From positions 1 through 64,000 of the forward strand of contig JARUKZ010000001.1 of assembly GCA_029688955.1 (NCBI GenBank): DNA of 64,000 nt, in the 5' to 3' direction. Position numbers and translations under genes: made by a program. The stretch comes from Chitinispirillales bacterium ANBcel5 (lineage in GTDB: Bacteria > Fibrobacterota > Chitinivibrionia > Chitinivibrionales > Chitinispirillaceae). Every line of letters starts with the position of its first letter. Position 1 is the stretch's first letter. Of the stretch, positions 33,281-41,884 are shown piece after piece. The notes beneath the pieces are model-generated. The model was not told the origin of the DNA. It was given only the letters and a program-made list of their open reading frames with translations, and ran no database searches.

Positions 33281-34766
33281 TATTTGACCTCCTGTACTTA
33301 CAAACTATGGCAAGTTTAATTAAAACTCCGTTCCAGAACCAAAAATAGGTGTCACCGGGAAAACTATGAATATGTGTTCCTGTTAAGTTTATTAAAGCGA
33401 ATGTTATATTAAAGGTAGTAATGACTTTAGCCAAAAGTTTGGTTTTATTATTGTCGGAGTTGTCGAAAAGATTCAGGCCGGTTTTTATAAATAGTAAGAC
33501 TAACAAAGTAATAAAGATCATTCCCGGGTAACCAAATTCTGCCAGATAGGTAATGTAAAGTGAATCTGCGTTTAGTGAACCGGTTCCTCTTCCTAAAATT
33601 GCATAATAAGGTGTAGCTGAAATGGCAAATAGTTCCTTCCACAGTGATAGCCGGTGCTGAACTGAGTTTTCGCTAAACGGATCTGTTATTGCAGAAACTC
33701 GGTCAAATACAAGAAGCTGAATAAGCTCATCCTCAGTGTCATCTGTGATAAATACAGGTTGGTTGTATACTGTTTGGTGGTTTTGGATTTTCGATTCAAG
33801 GAATTGTAGTAGTATAACACTGAAAATTATTACAGAAACAAGCAGAATTCTTTTATGAGTACTTTTTGCGGGTAGAAGTACAAACCATACAAAAAGGGAG
33901 ATGCCTAAACCGGCCCAATTGGAACGGACAGAGGTGATTATGATACCATAGGAAAAAAAACACAGTAAAACTAAAGAAAAGAGTTTACGTGAAAAAGATG
34001 AATGAAATGTCAGGAAAAGAACACCTAATAAGGAAAGCTGGAGGTAATCAGCAAATGCCGCAGGTGATTGGAAAAAAGAGAACGGTCTGGCATGTCCGGC
34101 TATAAAAAGCGATCTGAAAGAGATTTGTGAAAACCATATTTTCTCAGCTTCGGAGTAACCGAAATAGAGTTGTTTAAGTCCGTAAAGACAAGCAATAATA
34201 CCTACAATAACAGTAACAGCCCATAGGTTTTTATGCATTTTGAAGTTTTCTCCAAATGCAATACCGGCAAAAAACAATAGAACCTGTGGAGCATAGAATC
34301 TTAAATTTACTATGCCATCAAATCCTGAAGAGTTAAAAATGAAGGCACGAGCAATTACATATAAGAAATAAAGGAAGATAATTATACAATATCTCTGAAT
34401 TTCTCTGTAGGATTTTTGTCGTTTGTACAAAGAGAAAAACAGCGCGGCGAAGACATACATTGAAAGTATATCCCCAAAAACTATAAGTGGATCCAGAGCC
34501 GGACGGTCGTAGATCAGATAATAAAGCCTTCTAAAGTGAGGAATAAGGGGAAGAGAACAAAACAAAAGATAGATGCCACAACGTGGAAATTTTAGAATCG
34601 GGTAAAAAAGAATAGCAGAAAAGATTACTACAGCTTCAAGCTGAACTGGGACTAAAGCAAGTCTGTAGGCAAGAAAATGACCAAGACAGATGATTACTAT
34701 GTACAAAAGAGCAGAGAATTGTTTTGGCTTCGTCTCCTGTTGTGGATAGAGAAAAAGGGAGCCCAT
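33258..34766 (-). CDS. O-antigen ligase/polymerase-like membrane protein
   Basis: A 502-residue polytopic protein with about eleven or twelve membrane segments and a large periplasmic loop (roughly residues 345-400). The Wzy_C/O-antigen ligase pattern is visible in FFQSPAAFADYLQLSLLGVL and, after the loop, RLSLWKELFAISATPYYAIL then GRGTGSLNADSLYITYLAEF GYPGM. Members join polysaccharide repeat units or attach glycans to lipid A or proteins. It lies between cheX and two glycosyltransferase genes in one run, which supports a role in a surface polysaccharide. No flippase is present in this window. Confidence 0.85.
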   Translation of the reverse strand: MGSLFLYPQQETKPKQFSALLYIVIICLGHFLAYRLALVPVQLEAVVIFSAILFYPILKFPRCGIYLLFCSLPLIPHFRRLYYLIYDRPALDPLIVFGDILSMYVFAALFFSLYKRQKSYREIQRYCIIIFLYFLYVIARAFIFNSSGFDGIVNLRFYAPQVLLFFAGIAFGENFKMHKNLWAVTVIVGIIACLYGLKQLYFGYSEAEKIWFSQISFRSLFIAGHARPFSFFQSPAAFADYLQLSLLGVLFLTFHSSFSRKLFSLVLLCFFSYGIIITSVRSNWAGLGISLFVWFVLLPAKSTHKRILLVSVIIFSVILLQFLESKIQNHQTVYNQPVFITDDTEDELIQLLVFDRVSAITDPFSENSVQHRLSLWKELFAISATPYYAILGRGTGSLNADSLYITYLAEFGYPGMIFITLLVLLFIKTGLNLFDNSDNNKTKLLAKVITTFNITFALINLTGTHIHSFPGDTYFWFWNGVLIKLAIVCKYRRSNIETSVNS

Positions 34767-34807
34767 AGGTTACCCAAAACCTTCATAAAAGTAAAAGTAC
34801 ACAGGTA

Positions 34808-35266
34808 TTAAGGGGTTTTTAGTGAAATTTCCATCGCAAATTCCCCTAAGCTGGATTTAAACGGTACCATTAAAGTTGGCACACCTCTTTGGGATGCTAC
34901 TTTGTGATCTTTACCAATAACCACTTTGGGTAACGATATTGAAAGATCGTATTGGGTTAAATGTTTCTTGGCATTGCCTGCCACAATATTTGCAAGCTCA
35001 CCAATACCATCAGTTACTTCTTCTCCGATAATTTTCACCTCTACACCCAGTAGAGCTGTAATGACCTTAAGAGCCACAATTTTAGGGAAGCTTAGGCATA
35101 TAGATCCCTGAGCCTCACCAGAGAGTCCGATGATCCCTGAAATATCATAAGAGTATACAGTACTGTTTTTAAGCGCAACTTTGCCTGGTTCGATATCACT
35201 GTTTAACATCTTTTTAAATGTCTCTATGGTAGACATGATGAATGGGTTAATGTAAGAAACATTCAT
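34808..35266 (-). CDS. cheX: CheX-family CheY-P phosphatase
   Basis: A 152-residue protein of the CheC/CheX/FliY phosphatase family. The catalytic helix is GIGELANIVAGNAKKHL, giving the E-x2-N pattern (Glu and Asn that position water for attack on the receiver phosphate). MNVSYINPFIMSTIETFKKM and the strand SGEAQGSICLSF are typical of CheX. It sits 93 bp after a sensor kinase gene and before polysaccharide genes, not next to chemotaxis genes. Its likely target is the CheY-like receiver encoded at 37358-37792 in the same operon. AGGA precedes the ATG. Confidence 0.87.
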   Translation of the reverse strand: MNVSYINPFIMSTIETFKKMLNSDIEPGKVALKNSTVYSYDISGIIGLSGEAQGSICLSFPKIVALKVITALLGVEVKIIGEEVTDGIGELANIVAGNAKKHLTQYDLSISLPKVVIGKDHKVASQRGVPTLMVPFKSSLGEFAMEISLKTP

Positions 35267-35359
35267 TATCCTGCTCCGGGAGCTAAGTTTAACAGACCAG
35301 CTTTTTAGTTTAGAGTAATCATACCATGCATTTGATCTGTTTGCAAGAGAATTGAGAGA

Positions 35360-37315
35360 TTAATGTTTTACCGGAAGAGTAAAATAAACAGCGGTTCCTT
35401 TTCCCGGACCGGGAGATTCGGTTTTTATCCATCCACCATGAGTGGAAACGATGCTTTTGGCCAGTGCAAGTCCAACTCCCGTTCCTTCTGAAGCTGGATC
35501 AAGCTTGTGAAATATTCCAAACACTCTATCGTGATATTTGGGCTCTATTCCTATCCCGTTATCTTTAACATAGAAAACCGCTTCCTTTGGAGTTTCAAAC
35601 CAGCCCACTTTTATGTACGGATTCTGCTGGTCGCCCATGAATTTAATTGAATTTTCAATCAAATTTTCAACCAGCTCAAACAACTCTATCCGATTACCGT
35701 GAACTACTGGCATGTTGGTATCAATCTGAAGTATTATTTTTCTCTCGGACAAAGGCTTTTCAAAACGTTGTGCGACTTCAGACACAAGTTTTGAAAAAGG
35801 AACATCTTCAGGTTCTCCCGGGTGACGACCTACGCGGGTAAGCTCTATTAAACCTTCAAGGAGACGGCGCATGGTATCGGTGGCTGAACGAATAAAGGTA
35901 ATGTCTCTGTACAGTCCCCCCAGATCTCCTTCCCTGGCTTCCTTTTCCAGGTAGCCTAAAAATCCCCTAATCGTAATCAATGGAGTTTTTAGTTCGTGAG
36001 AAATGGTATAAGCAAAACGTTCCAGTTCAGCGTTTTTAGTTTCAAGCTCCTTAATAAGTTTTTCACGTTCTTCAAGAGCATTTTTTAACTCCGTAACATC
36101 TGCAGCAATGCCTTCAATAGCGTGCGGTTGCCCATCTTTTTTTATAACTACTACCCGCAGATGAACCCAGCGACTCTCAGATGATTTACCTATGATTCTA
36201 AACTCATAGAGAGGCTCTGCATCTCCCTGCATTAACCTTAGCCACCTGTCTTTGAAGTAATCTCTCCATTCCGGGGCAATGATGCTGATCATAATCCCGG
36301 GGTTTTTATAAAATTCTTGGTGGTGAAATCCAGTTAAGTTAAATCCTGCAGGGCTGACGTAATCAAATTTTCGCTGAGGAATAGAGAAACGAAAAATCAT
36401 ATCTCTGGCATTTTCTGTCAGGCGCTTATACCGATCTTCTGTTGCTTGCATAAGCCTTCTGCTTGCCATTGTTCGTGCCACAGAAATGAAAGCAAAAAAT
36501 AGTAGTGTGGAAGAAAGAATAGCCATTACCAAACTTAGAGCATAACGGTTGCGGTTTTCTCTGTGAAGTCTTCGTATATCACCGGTAATAGGCTGCTCTA
36601 CCAAAAGTGTTATCTCTCTGCCTAAAATGTGCATGGATGTAGAAGAAGCGATTGTTTGGTCCCCGGGAGTTCTGGTAGCTAATTCATTTCTATAGACCAG
36701 AATCTCTTCCATAAAAAAGGAAACGCGCTTAGTTGCAGGGGCGGTTATCTCTATGGTCTGAGCGATAATGTCCTCCAGATAAATTATAGCAGCAACACTA
36801 CCACTCTGTCCCTCTGATCTAAATGGGACGATAAGGGCAAGAATAAATACTTCCTCGGGAGATTCTAACGGGGGGCTGAGTAAGATGATAGAATCCTGCG
36901 CAGCTCTTCTAAGCTGTGCAGGAGGGAGAAGAAACTGCAAAGTGTTTTGTTCTGGTATTGTAATTATAGCTTCCCCAAGTGAATCATAAAGTCCTATGCT
37001 TTCATAAATTGGCTCTCTGCTAATAATTCCCGAAGCGTCTCTTATAAAAATAGCAGAAGGTAGTTGAGGGTAGGCATCTTCGGTTACCATCGTGAGATGT
37101 GAAAGGTCTTTTGTTCGTTCAAAAAAAAAGAGCTCCAGTCGGGTAAATATTTGCTCAGCGGTGTGAATCGTACGCTCTTCAGCCATTTCGTTGATTACGC
37201 GACAGGCTTCTTTAAATGTGGTGTGGATCACCAGAATGAGTATAATAAGCAGTATAAGGGGAATAAACCAGGTTAATGGCTGTAGACTTGGGGAGATAAA
37301 CTTCTTTAGAGACAC
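35360..37315 (-). CDS. Membrane sensor histidine kinase with PAS domain
   Basis: A 651-residue kinase. TM1 spans residues ~15-31 and TM2 ~262-285, enclosing a periplasmic sensor domain of about 230 residues, CHASE- or Cache-like. A PAS domain follows (~295-405, with FDYVSPAGFNLTGF and HAIEGIAADVTE), then HisKA with ISHELKTPLITIRGF (His near 440) and a HATPase with ELVENLIENSIKF (N box), VKDNGIGI and GTGVGLALAKSIV. The kinase core resembles the phytochrome/Rcp1-type group, which fits the stand-alone receiver gene 42 bp upstream. GTG 37315 has AAGGAG at 7-nt spacing. The signal sensed is unknown. Confidence 0.93.
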   Translation of the reverse strand: MSLKKFISPSLQPLTWFIPLILLIILILVIHTTFKEACRVINEMAEERTIHTAEQIFTRLELFFFERTKDLSHLTMVTEDAYPQLPSAIFIRDASGIISREPIYESIGLYDSLGEAIITIPEQNTLQFLLPPAQLRRAAQDSIILLSPPLESPEEVFILALIVPFRSEGQSGSVAAIIYLEDIIAQTIEITAPATKRVSFFMEEILVYRNELATRTPGDQTIASSTSMHILGREITLLVEQPITGDIRRLHRENRNRYALSLVMAILSSTLLFFAFISVARTMASRRLMQATEDRYKRLTENARDMIFRFSIPQRKFDYVSPAGFNLTGFHHQEFYKNPGIMISIIAPEWRDYFKDRWLRLMQGDAEPLYEFRIIGKSSESRWVHLRVVVIKKDGQPHAIEGIAADVTELKNALEEREKLIKELETKNAELERFAYTISHELKTPLITIRGFLGYLEKEAREGDLGGLYRDITFIRSATDTMRRLLEGLIELTRVGRHPGEPEDVPFSKLVSEVAQRFEKPLSERKIILQIDTNMPVVHGNRIELFELVENLIENSIKFMGDQQNPYIKVGWFETPKEAVFYVKDNGIGIEPKYHDRVFGIFHKLDPASEGTGVGLALAKSIVSTHGGWIKTESPGPGKGTAVYFTLPVKH

Positions 37316-37357
37316 ACCGTTACTCCTTAAGTCTTCAGTTTAAGAAAGAGGGACTGT

Positions 37358-37792
37358 TTAGAGTGGAGTAATATTCCATCTTATCCAGTATTGGACCGTA
37401 TCGATAATCTGTTGCCTGAACTGGGAAAAGTCTATGTGTTTGACCAGATAGCTGTTGGCATGGTAGTAGTAGGCACGCAGTATATCCGGTTCAGCCATAG
37501 AGCTTGTAAGTACAACTATCGGTATATCACTTATGTCTTCGTTCCTTTTCACTTCTTTTAGCACATCAATGCCATCCATCTTTGGAAGCCGTAGGTCCAA
37601 GAGTACTAATTTGGGTTTAATATTGGGATTGGTTTCGGTATAACTGGTTTTCAGTAAGTATTCGAGGGCCTCCTCACCGTCTAAAACATGAACCATCTCT
37701 GCATTTATATCTGATTGGGAAATTCCACGCTTCACCAGCAATGCGTGGCTTTCGTTATCTTCAACCAGGAGTATTATCGACTTATCCTCCAC
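37358..37792 (-). CDS. Rcp1-like single-domain response regulator
   Basis: A 144-residue receiver without output domain. Acidic pocket VEDNES, phospho-acceptor PKLVLLDLRLPKMDG, VVLTSSM switch strand, and SYLVKHIDFSQF in place of the usual K-P (Lys-His). The longer loop between strand 2 and strand 3 is typical of Rcp1, the partner of phytochrome-type kinases. The GTG at 37792 opens the operon; an AGAGGGG lies about 12 nt upstream. It is followed by its probable kinase, then CheX, its probable phosphatase. Output would be by protein contact. Confidence 0.9.
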   Translation of the reverse strand: MEDKSIILLVEDNESHALLVKRGISQSDINAEMVHVLDGEEALEYLLKTSYTETNPNIKPKLVLLDLRLPKMDGIDVLKEVKRNEDISDIPIVVLTSSMAEPDILRAYYYHANSYLVKHIDFSQFRQQIIDTVQYWIRWNITPL

Positions 37793-38008
37793 AAATAAAC
37801 GCCCCTCTTATGCTTTTACAGTAAGCTGATTATATACGCTATAAAGGAGGAAGAGCAAAAAATCTGCCAAAAGGGGTGATAAATTTGTCCCTGGCTGACC
37901 TCATTGATTTTAAAATTTTTTTGAATAGATTAGTGCTTTTTTTACAGAAATATTAAATAACTGTTTCTTTTTGATGCGAAAAGAACTATTTTTGGTTTGC
38001 ATTTTTAA

Positions 38009-38082
38009 CGGGGTGTAGCGCAGTCTGGTAGCGCACTTGGTTTGGGACCAAGGTGTCGGGGGTTCAAATCCCTCCACCCCGA
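38009..38082 (+). tRNA. tRNA-Pro (anticodon TGG)
   Basis: A 74-nt cloverleaf: acceptor CGGGGTG paired with CACCCCG, D-arm GCGCAG...GCGC, anticodon arm CTTGG-tttggga-CCAAG with TGG, T-arm GGGGGTTCAAATCCCTC. No CCA is encoded. Followed 14 bp later by tRNA-Arg. Confidence 0.97.
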
Positions 38083-38096
38083 TTGAAAAATCGCTT

Positions 38097-38170
38097 GCGC
38101 CCTTAGCTCAGTTGGATAGAGCAACGGATTTCTAATCCGTAGGCCGCAGGTTCGAATCCTGCAGGGCGTG
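38097..38170 (+). tRNA. tRNA-Arg (anticodon TCT)
   Basis: A 74-nt cloverleaf: acceptor GCGCCCT paired with AGGGCGT (G-U at the first pair), D-arm GCTC...GAGC, anticodon arm CGGAT-ttctaa-TCCG with TCT, T-arm GCAGGTTCGAATCCTGC, discriminator G. No CCA is encoded. Probably cotranscribed with tRNA-Pro. Confidence 0.97.
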
Positions 38171-38347
38171 TTTTCCTCAAGCCCAAAAACCTTCTATCCT
38201 ATATTCTAAATTGGTAACACTACTGGCTCCTGTTTTTATCGTGTATACTACCCCCGGTTCTTTATTATCTTTATTCTATGTCTTTGCTTATATGTAGTTT
38301 ATGGATCGAAAGAGTAGTATAGTTCACCTTTGCGGAGTTTCACATTT

Positions 38348-41300
38348 TTGCCAATACATCTGTTTTTCTCTAATCATACAGAAGTGCTTATGGATCAGTT
38401 CCATGAGCTTGTACATGAGCAATGGATCGATCCTTTAAACCCACCCTCAGTTATCATTCAGAATAGGTTGATTGAAAAATGGCTGAAGCTTGAGATGGCA
38501 TACCGTGATGGTATTACTGCTGGTCTGCGGGGCAGTTATCTTGAGCAATGGCTATGGGATATCGTGGCTCAACCAGAGGAGCATATGATAAAGCCAGAGG
38601 ATCTTCAGTTGGCTATTATGGATGTATTTAATGATGAATCCGATCAGACCGGTTTGGGTGATGAGGTGTTTGAGCCGCTTAGAAACTATTTAGACACTCA
38701 GGACAAAGCCGCCCGGGCCCGCAGATCTATCCAGCTTAGCTTGCGGCTTGCAACTTTGTTTTTGGAATATCAGATAAACAGGCCCCTTATAGTGCAAAAC
38801 GGAGAGATTGTAAGCTATGGATGGGGGATACTTGATGAAAACAACAAGATGTATCACCCTAAACTTTTTTCTCAGCACATTCGAGTAAAGGAGAGAAAAG
38901 AACAGGCCAGTAACTATGAAGCATGGCAGACGGCTCTTTTTGAAAAAGCACGTCCCCGATTACCTGAAAACTATTATACGCTTCCGGAGATATGGCTTAA
39001 GAGGTGGGATTTGGTAGCTGTAGCGGAGCAGGTAAAAGCGTTACAGGGGCAGGGCCCTGTGCTTTTTGGTACCAGTGGGCTTAGTCTGTTTCATCGCCAT
39101 TGTCTTGTTCAACTTGCAGATACCAGAAGCTGGGGTGCTTCACTTGACATACCTGTGTTTCTGCTCAATCCCTGCGCCGAATTCTGGGAGGACGTTGAGA
39201 GTGACAGAGAACGTGTACGACGCAAGCGAAGAGAAAAAAAGAACAAGCATGCTGCTAAAAAGGTCTTTGAGGCTAAATGGGAAACGATAGCTCAAAGTGA
39301 ACCCGGTGAGCTTTGGGGAAGTGATACCGATGACAATCGCCTCCTTCAGCTGTGGGGGCAGTCGGGGCGGGATAATATTGCACTGTGGTGCCAGGCGGCA
39401 GAGTATGATATTGACTTTAGAGCTATAGAGGCTGAACCTGTTTCAAAAAGCGTGCTTCATGCGGTTCAGGATGCACTGCTTTTCAGAACTACTCAAATCC
39501 GGTGTGACTACAGCGCCGATAACTCACTTTCTATTATGGCCATACCGGGTATTCGCCGTGAAGTAGAAGCTGTCAGAGAGAAAATTCTTTATCTTCTTGC
39601 AAACGATTCTTCAGTAAGGCTGCATGAAATAGCGGTATTTTGTCCTGATCCGGAAAAATACAGAACTGCATTTTACGAGATATTTAGCACTGTTGCCCCC
39701 CATGAGGGACACTATATTCCCTTTGAGTTTACCGAGGATACTGCAGGGGTCAGCCTTTTCAGTGCAGCCATTAAGGACATTTTTACTCTCACTGATCTAC
39801 AGTTTACACGTGCTCAGGTCTTTTCATTCCTTAGGAATCCTTTGGTGCAGAACGCAAAAGGTATATCTTCTGCTCAGGTGGAAAAGTGGGAAAAATGGGC
39901 TGATAGTCTAAATGTATACAGAGGATGGGATGTAAAATGGCGGGAATGGTGTGGCGAAGTAAATCCGGTCAGACAGCATACATGGTGGAGAGCCATCGAA
40001 CGATTACTTCTGGGCAATTTAGTCGATGAAGAAGTCGCTGTGGAGAACGCCGATGAATCAGATATAGATGCATTGGTTTTGCCTTATTTGGACTTTGATA
40101 GTAAAGATGATGATGAGCTTATTGCATTTATATCGACATTAGAAGACCTTTTTGAATCGCTGAGATCGTTTGTTGAACATAACAGAGAAAACAAAAGGAT
40201 GCTGGCTGAGTGGACCGAAGATATTAAAGATCTTTGGGATGAATGGATCGTAATACCGGCACAGAGTAGTACTCTGGAACGTGATTTCGCACCAGAATCA
40301 GTAGTTCGTACTGCGTTTTACGATATGCTTGAACTTTTTGCTAAACACCCGATGGGCTATAATTGGGAAGAGGTAAGACTGCTTATCGAAAGTCACCTTC
40401 AGGATGAACTGCCGGGAAGAATAAGTGCGCTTGGTGGCAAACTTATGGTTTGTACCCTTAGTGAAGCGCGCCCATTGCCATGGAAACATGTTTTTGTGCT
40501 TGGTATGCAGGCTGGAGAATTTCCTCCCAATGAACGGGAAGATCGACTGGATCTTAGATGGTGGAAACCTATTCCAGGGGATTCATCCCATAGGCGCACC
40601 ATGCAGTATGCTTTTTTAGAACTTATTCACTGTGTAAGAGAAAGTCTAACGCTCAGCTATCAATGTGAAGATCTTTCTTCCGGGGCACAGCTTTTACCTT
40701 GTTCAACATTGCTGGAACTTCAGAGCTTTATAAATGAGTCGGTTCTCAAAAAAAACAGCTCAGAAAACGCTCTGGTTAAAAAAGTAACTCTACTTGCCGA
40801 AGAAGATAACGATCCGCTTGTACTACTAGAAGAAGTAAAAATATTAAAAGAGGCACAGAATGCTAAAATGTTGCCTGAAATTGAGCCTTTAGTTTGTTCA
40901 AATATGAAAACTTCTGCTAAAAATAATCATTCTGCAGACTGGAGTACTATGCGCTGGTTTCTTTTGAATCCGCTGGAATGTACTCTAAGAAAAAAACTAA
41001 AGCTTCTTAATGAAGATGAAAAAGATGCATTGCTTGTGACCGATGAACCGCTTTCATGGGATCATCTTGAGCGTTTTAATATTGTAAAAGAGTGGTTGTC
41101 ACAGTTGATGAGTGATAGTTTGAGTGGTAATACCATATCTTCCTTTGGGAAGGATGAGTTAACCTCTGTTATGGACATGAGTTGGGAAAAAGTACTTAGG
41201 CAAATAACGATTGAAGGCAGGGGGATAGAAAAAGTATTGGGAGATATTTCCTGTGAAGCTATTCGTTCTCAGTTAAGTTTATATCAGCCTCCGTTTTTGG

Positions 41301-41884
41301 AGCTTTTTCGGGAATTTGATCATTGGAACGTAGATAGTAATTACTTTGAGGTTGGCAAGGAAGGTGTTCTTGAGGGTAAAACGCCGCTTTTTATCAGGTA
41401 TTATAAAGAAGATGATGAAGCGATCGTTATCTGCATGCCTTCAGAGCTAAAGATTCGCCATAGGGTGGAGGGTTATTTACTTGCGCTTTGGAGGGCAATG
41501 AATGGCAAAAAAAGTACAAAGGTTATTTATATAGCGAAGGATTGTAAAAAACCACTAAAGTATGTTTATGATATGGAAATTGATGAGGCTGAGGAAATTG
41601 TATCATCTGTACTATCAGGTATTCATGATGATAGATGTTCTTTTCATATGCTACCAGTTGAAGCATTGGAGGGACTATTGGATAAAACTAACTGCAGCTG
41701 TAAGGATTGGAGCAGCAGTTCTATTCAAAAGTGGATAGATAACCAGTTGGAAAATTCTTTTACTCCTGAGTACCGTATACGTTTGGATGCTATGCAGCTT
41801 GTAAGGTGGCAGTATCCCCAAAATGTTGAAGACCTTGTTCTTCCTAGGCTCAAACATTTGTTATTCTCTTCTCCGGAGGCTTAG
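38348..41884 (+). CDS. recC: Exodeoxyribonuclease V gamma subunit RecC
   Basis: A ~1178-residue subunit of RecBCD, the helicase-nuclease that processes double-strand ends and recognises Chi. It has an inactivated helicase-like fold, so classical Walker motifs are weak, but the N-terminus PIHLFFSNHTEVLMDQFHEL, the central LAIMDVFND, SIMAIPGIRREVEAVREKIL, and WKHVFVLGMQAGEFPPNERE (the pin/Chi region) are typical RecC. TTG 38348 was chosen: GGAG lies 10 nt upstream and the family-typical start follows; an earlier TTG at 38330 is possible. It is first in recC-recB-recD, with no recombination genes before it. Confidence 0.92.
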   Translation: MPIHLFFSNHTEVLMDQFHELVHEQWIDPLNPPSVIIQNRLIEKWLKLEMAYRDGITAGLRGSYLEQWLWDIVAQPEEHMIKPEDLQLAIMDVFNDESDQTGLGDEVFEPLRNYLDTQDKAARARRSIQLSLRLATLFLEYQINRPLIVQNGEIVSYGWGILDENNKMYHPKLFSQHIRVKERKEQASNYEAWQTALFEKARPRLPENYYTLPEIWLKRWDLVAVAEQVKALQGQGPVLFGTSGLSLFHRHCLVQLADTRSWGASLDIPVFLLNPCAEFWEDVESDRERVRRKRREKKNKHAAKKVFEAKWETIAQSEPGELWGSDTDDNRLLQLWGQSGRDNIALWCQAAEYDIDFRAIEAEPVSKSVLHAVQDALLFRTTQIRCDYSADNSLSIMAIPGIRREVEAVREKILYLLANDSSVRLHEIAVFCPDPEKYRTAFYEIFSTVAPHEGHYIPFEFTEDTAGVSLFSAAIKDIFTLTDLQFTRAQVFSFLRNPLVQNAKGISSAQVEKWEKWADSLNVYRGWDVKWREWCGEVNPVRQHTWWRAIERLLLGNLVDEEVAVENADESDIDALVLPYLDFDSKDDDELIAFISTLEDLFESLRSFVEHNRENKRMLAEWTEDIKDLWDEWIVIPAQSSTLERDFAPESVVRTAFYDMLELFAKHPMGYNWEEVRLLIESHLQDELPGRISALGGKLMVCTLSEARPLPWKHVFVLGMQAGEFPPNEREDRLDLRWWKPIPGDSSHRRTMQYAFLELIHCVRESLTLSYQCEDLSSGAQLLPCSTLLELQSFINESVLKKNSSENALVKKVTLLAEEDNDPLVLLEEVKILKEAQNAKMLPEIEPLVCSNMKTSAKNNHSADWSTMRWFLLNPLECTLRKKLKLLNEDEKDALLVTDEPLSWDHLERFNIVKEWLSQLMSDSLSGNTISSFGKDELTSVMDMSWEKVLRQITIEGRGIEKVLGDISCEAIRSQLSLYQPPFLELFREFDHWNVDSNYFEVGKEGVLEGKTPLFIRYYKEDDEAIVICMPSELKIRHRVEGYLLALWRAMNGKKSTKVIYIAKDCKKPLKYVYDMEIDEAEEIVSSVLSGIHDDRCSFHMLPVEALEGLLDKTNCSCKDWSSSSIQKWIDNQLENSFTPEYRIRLDAMQLVRWQYPQNVEDLVLPRLKHLLFSSPEA

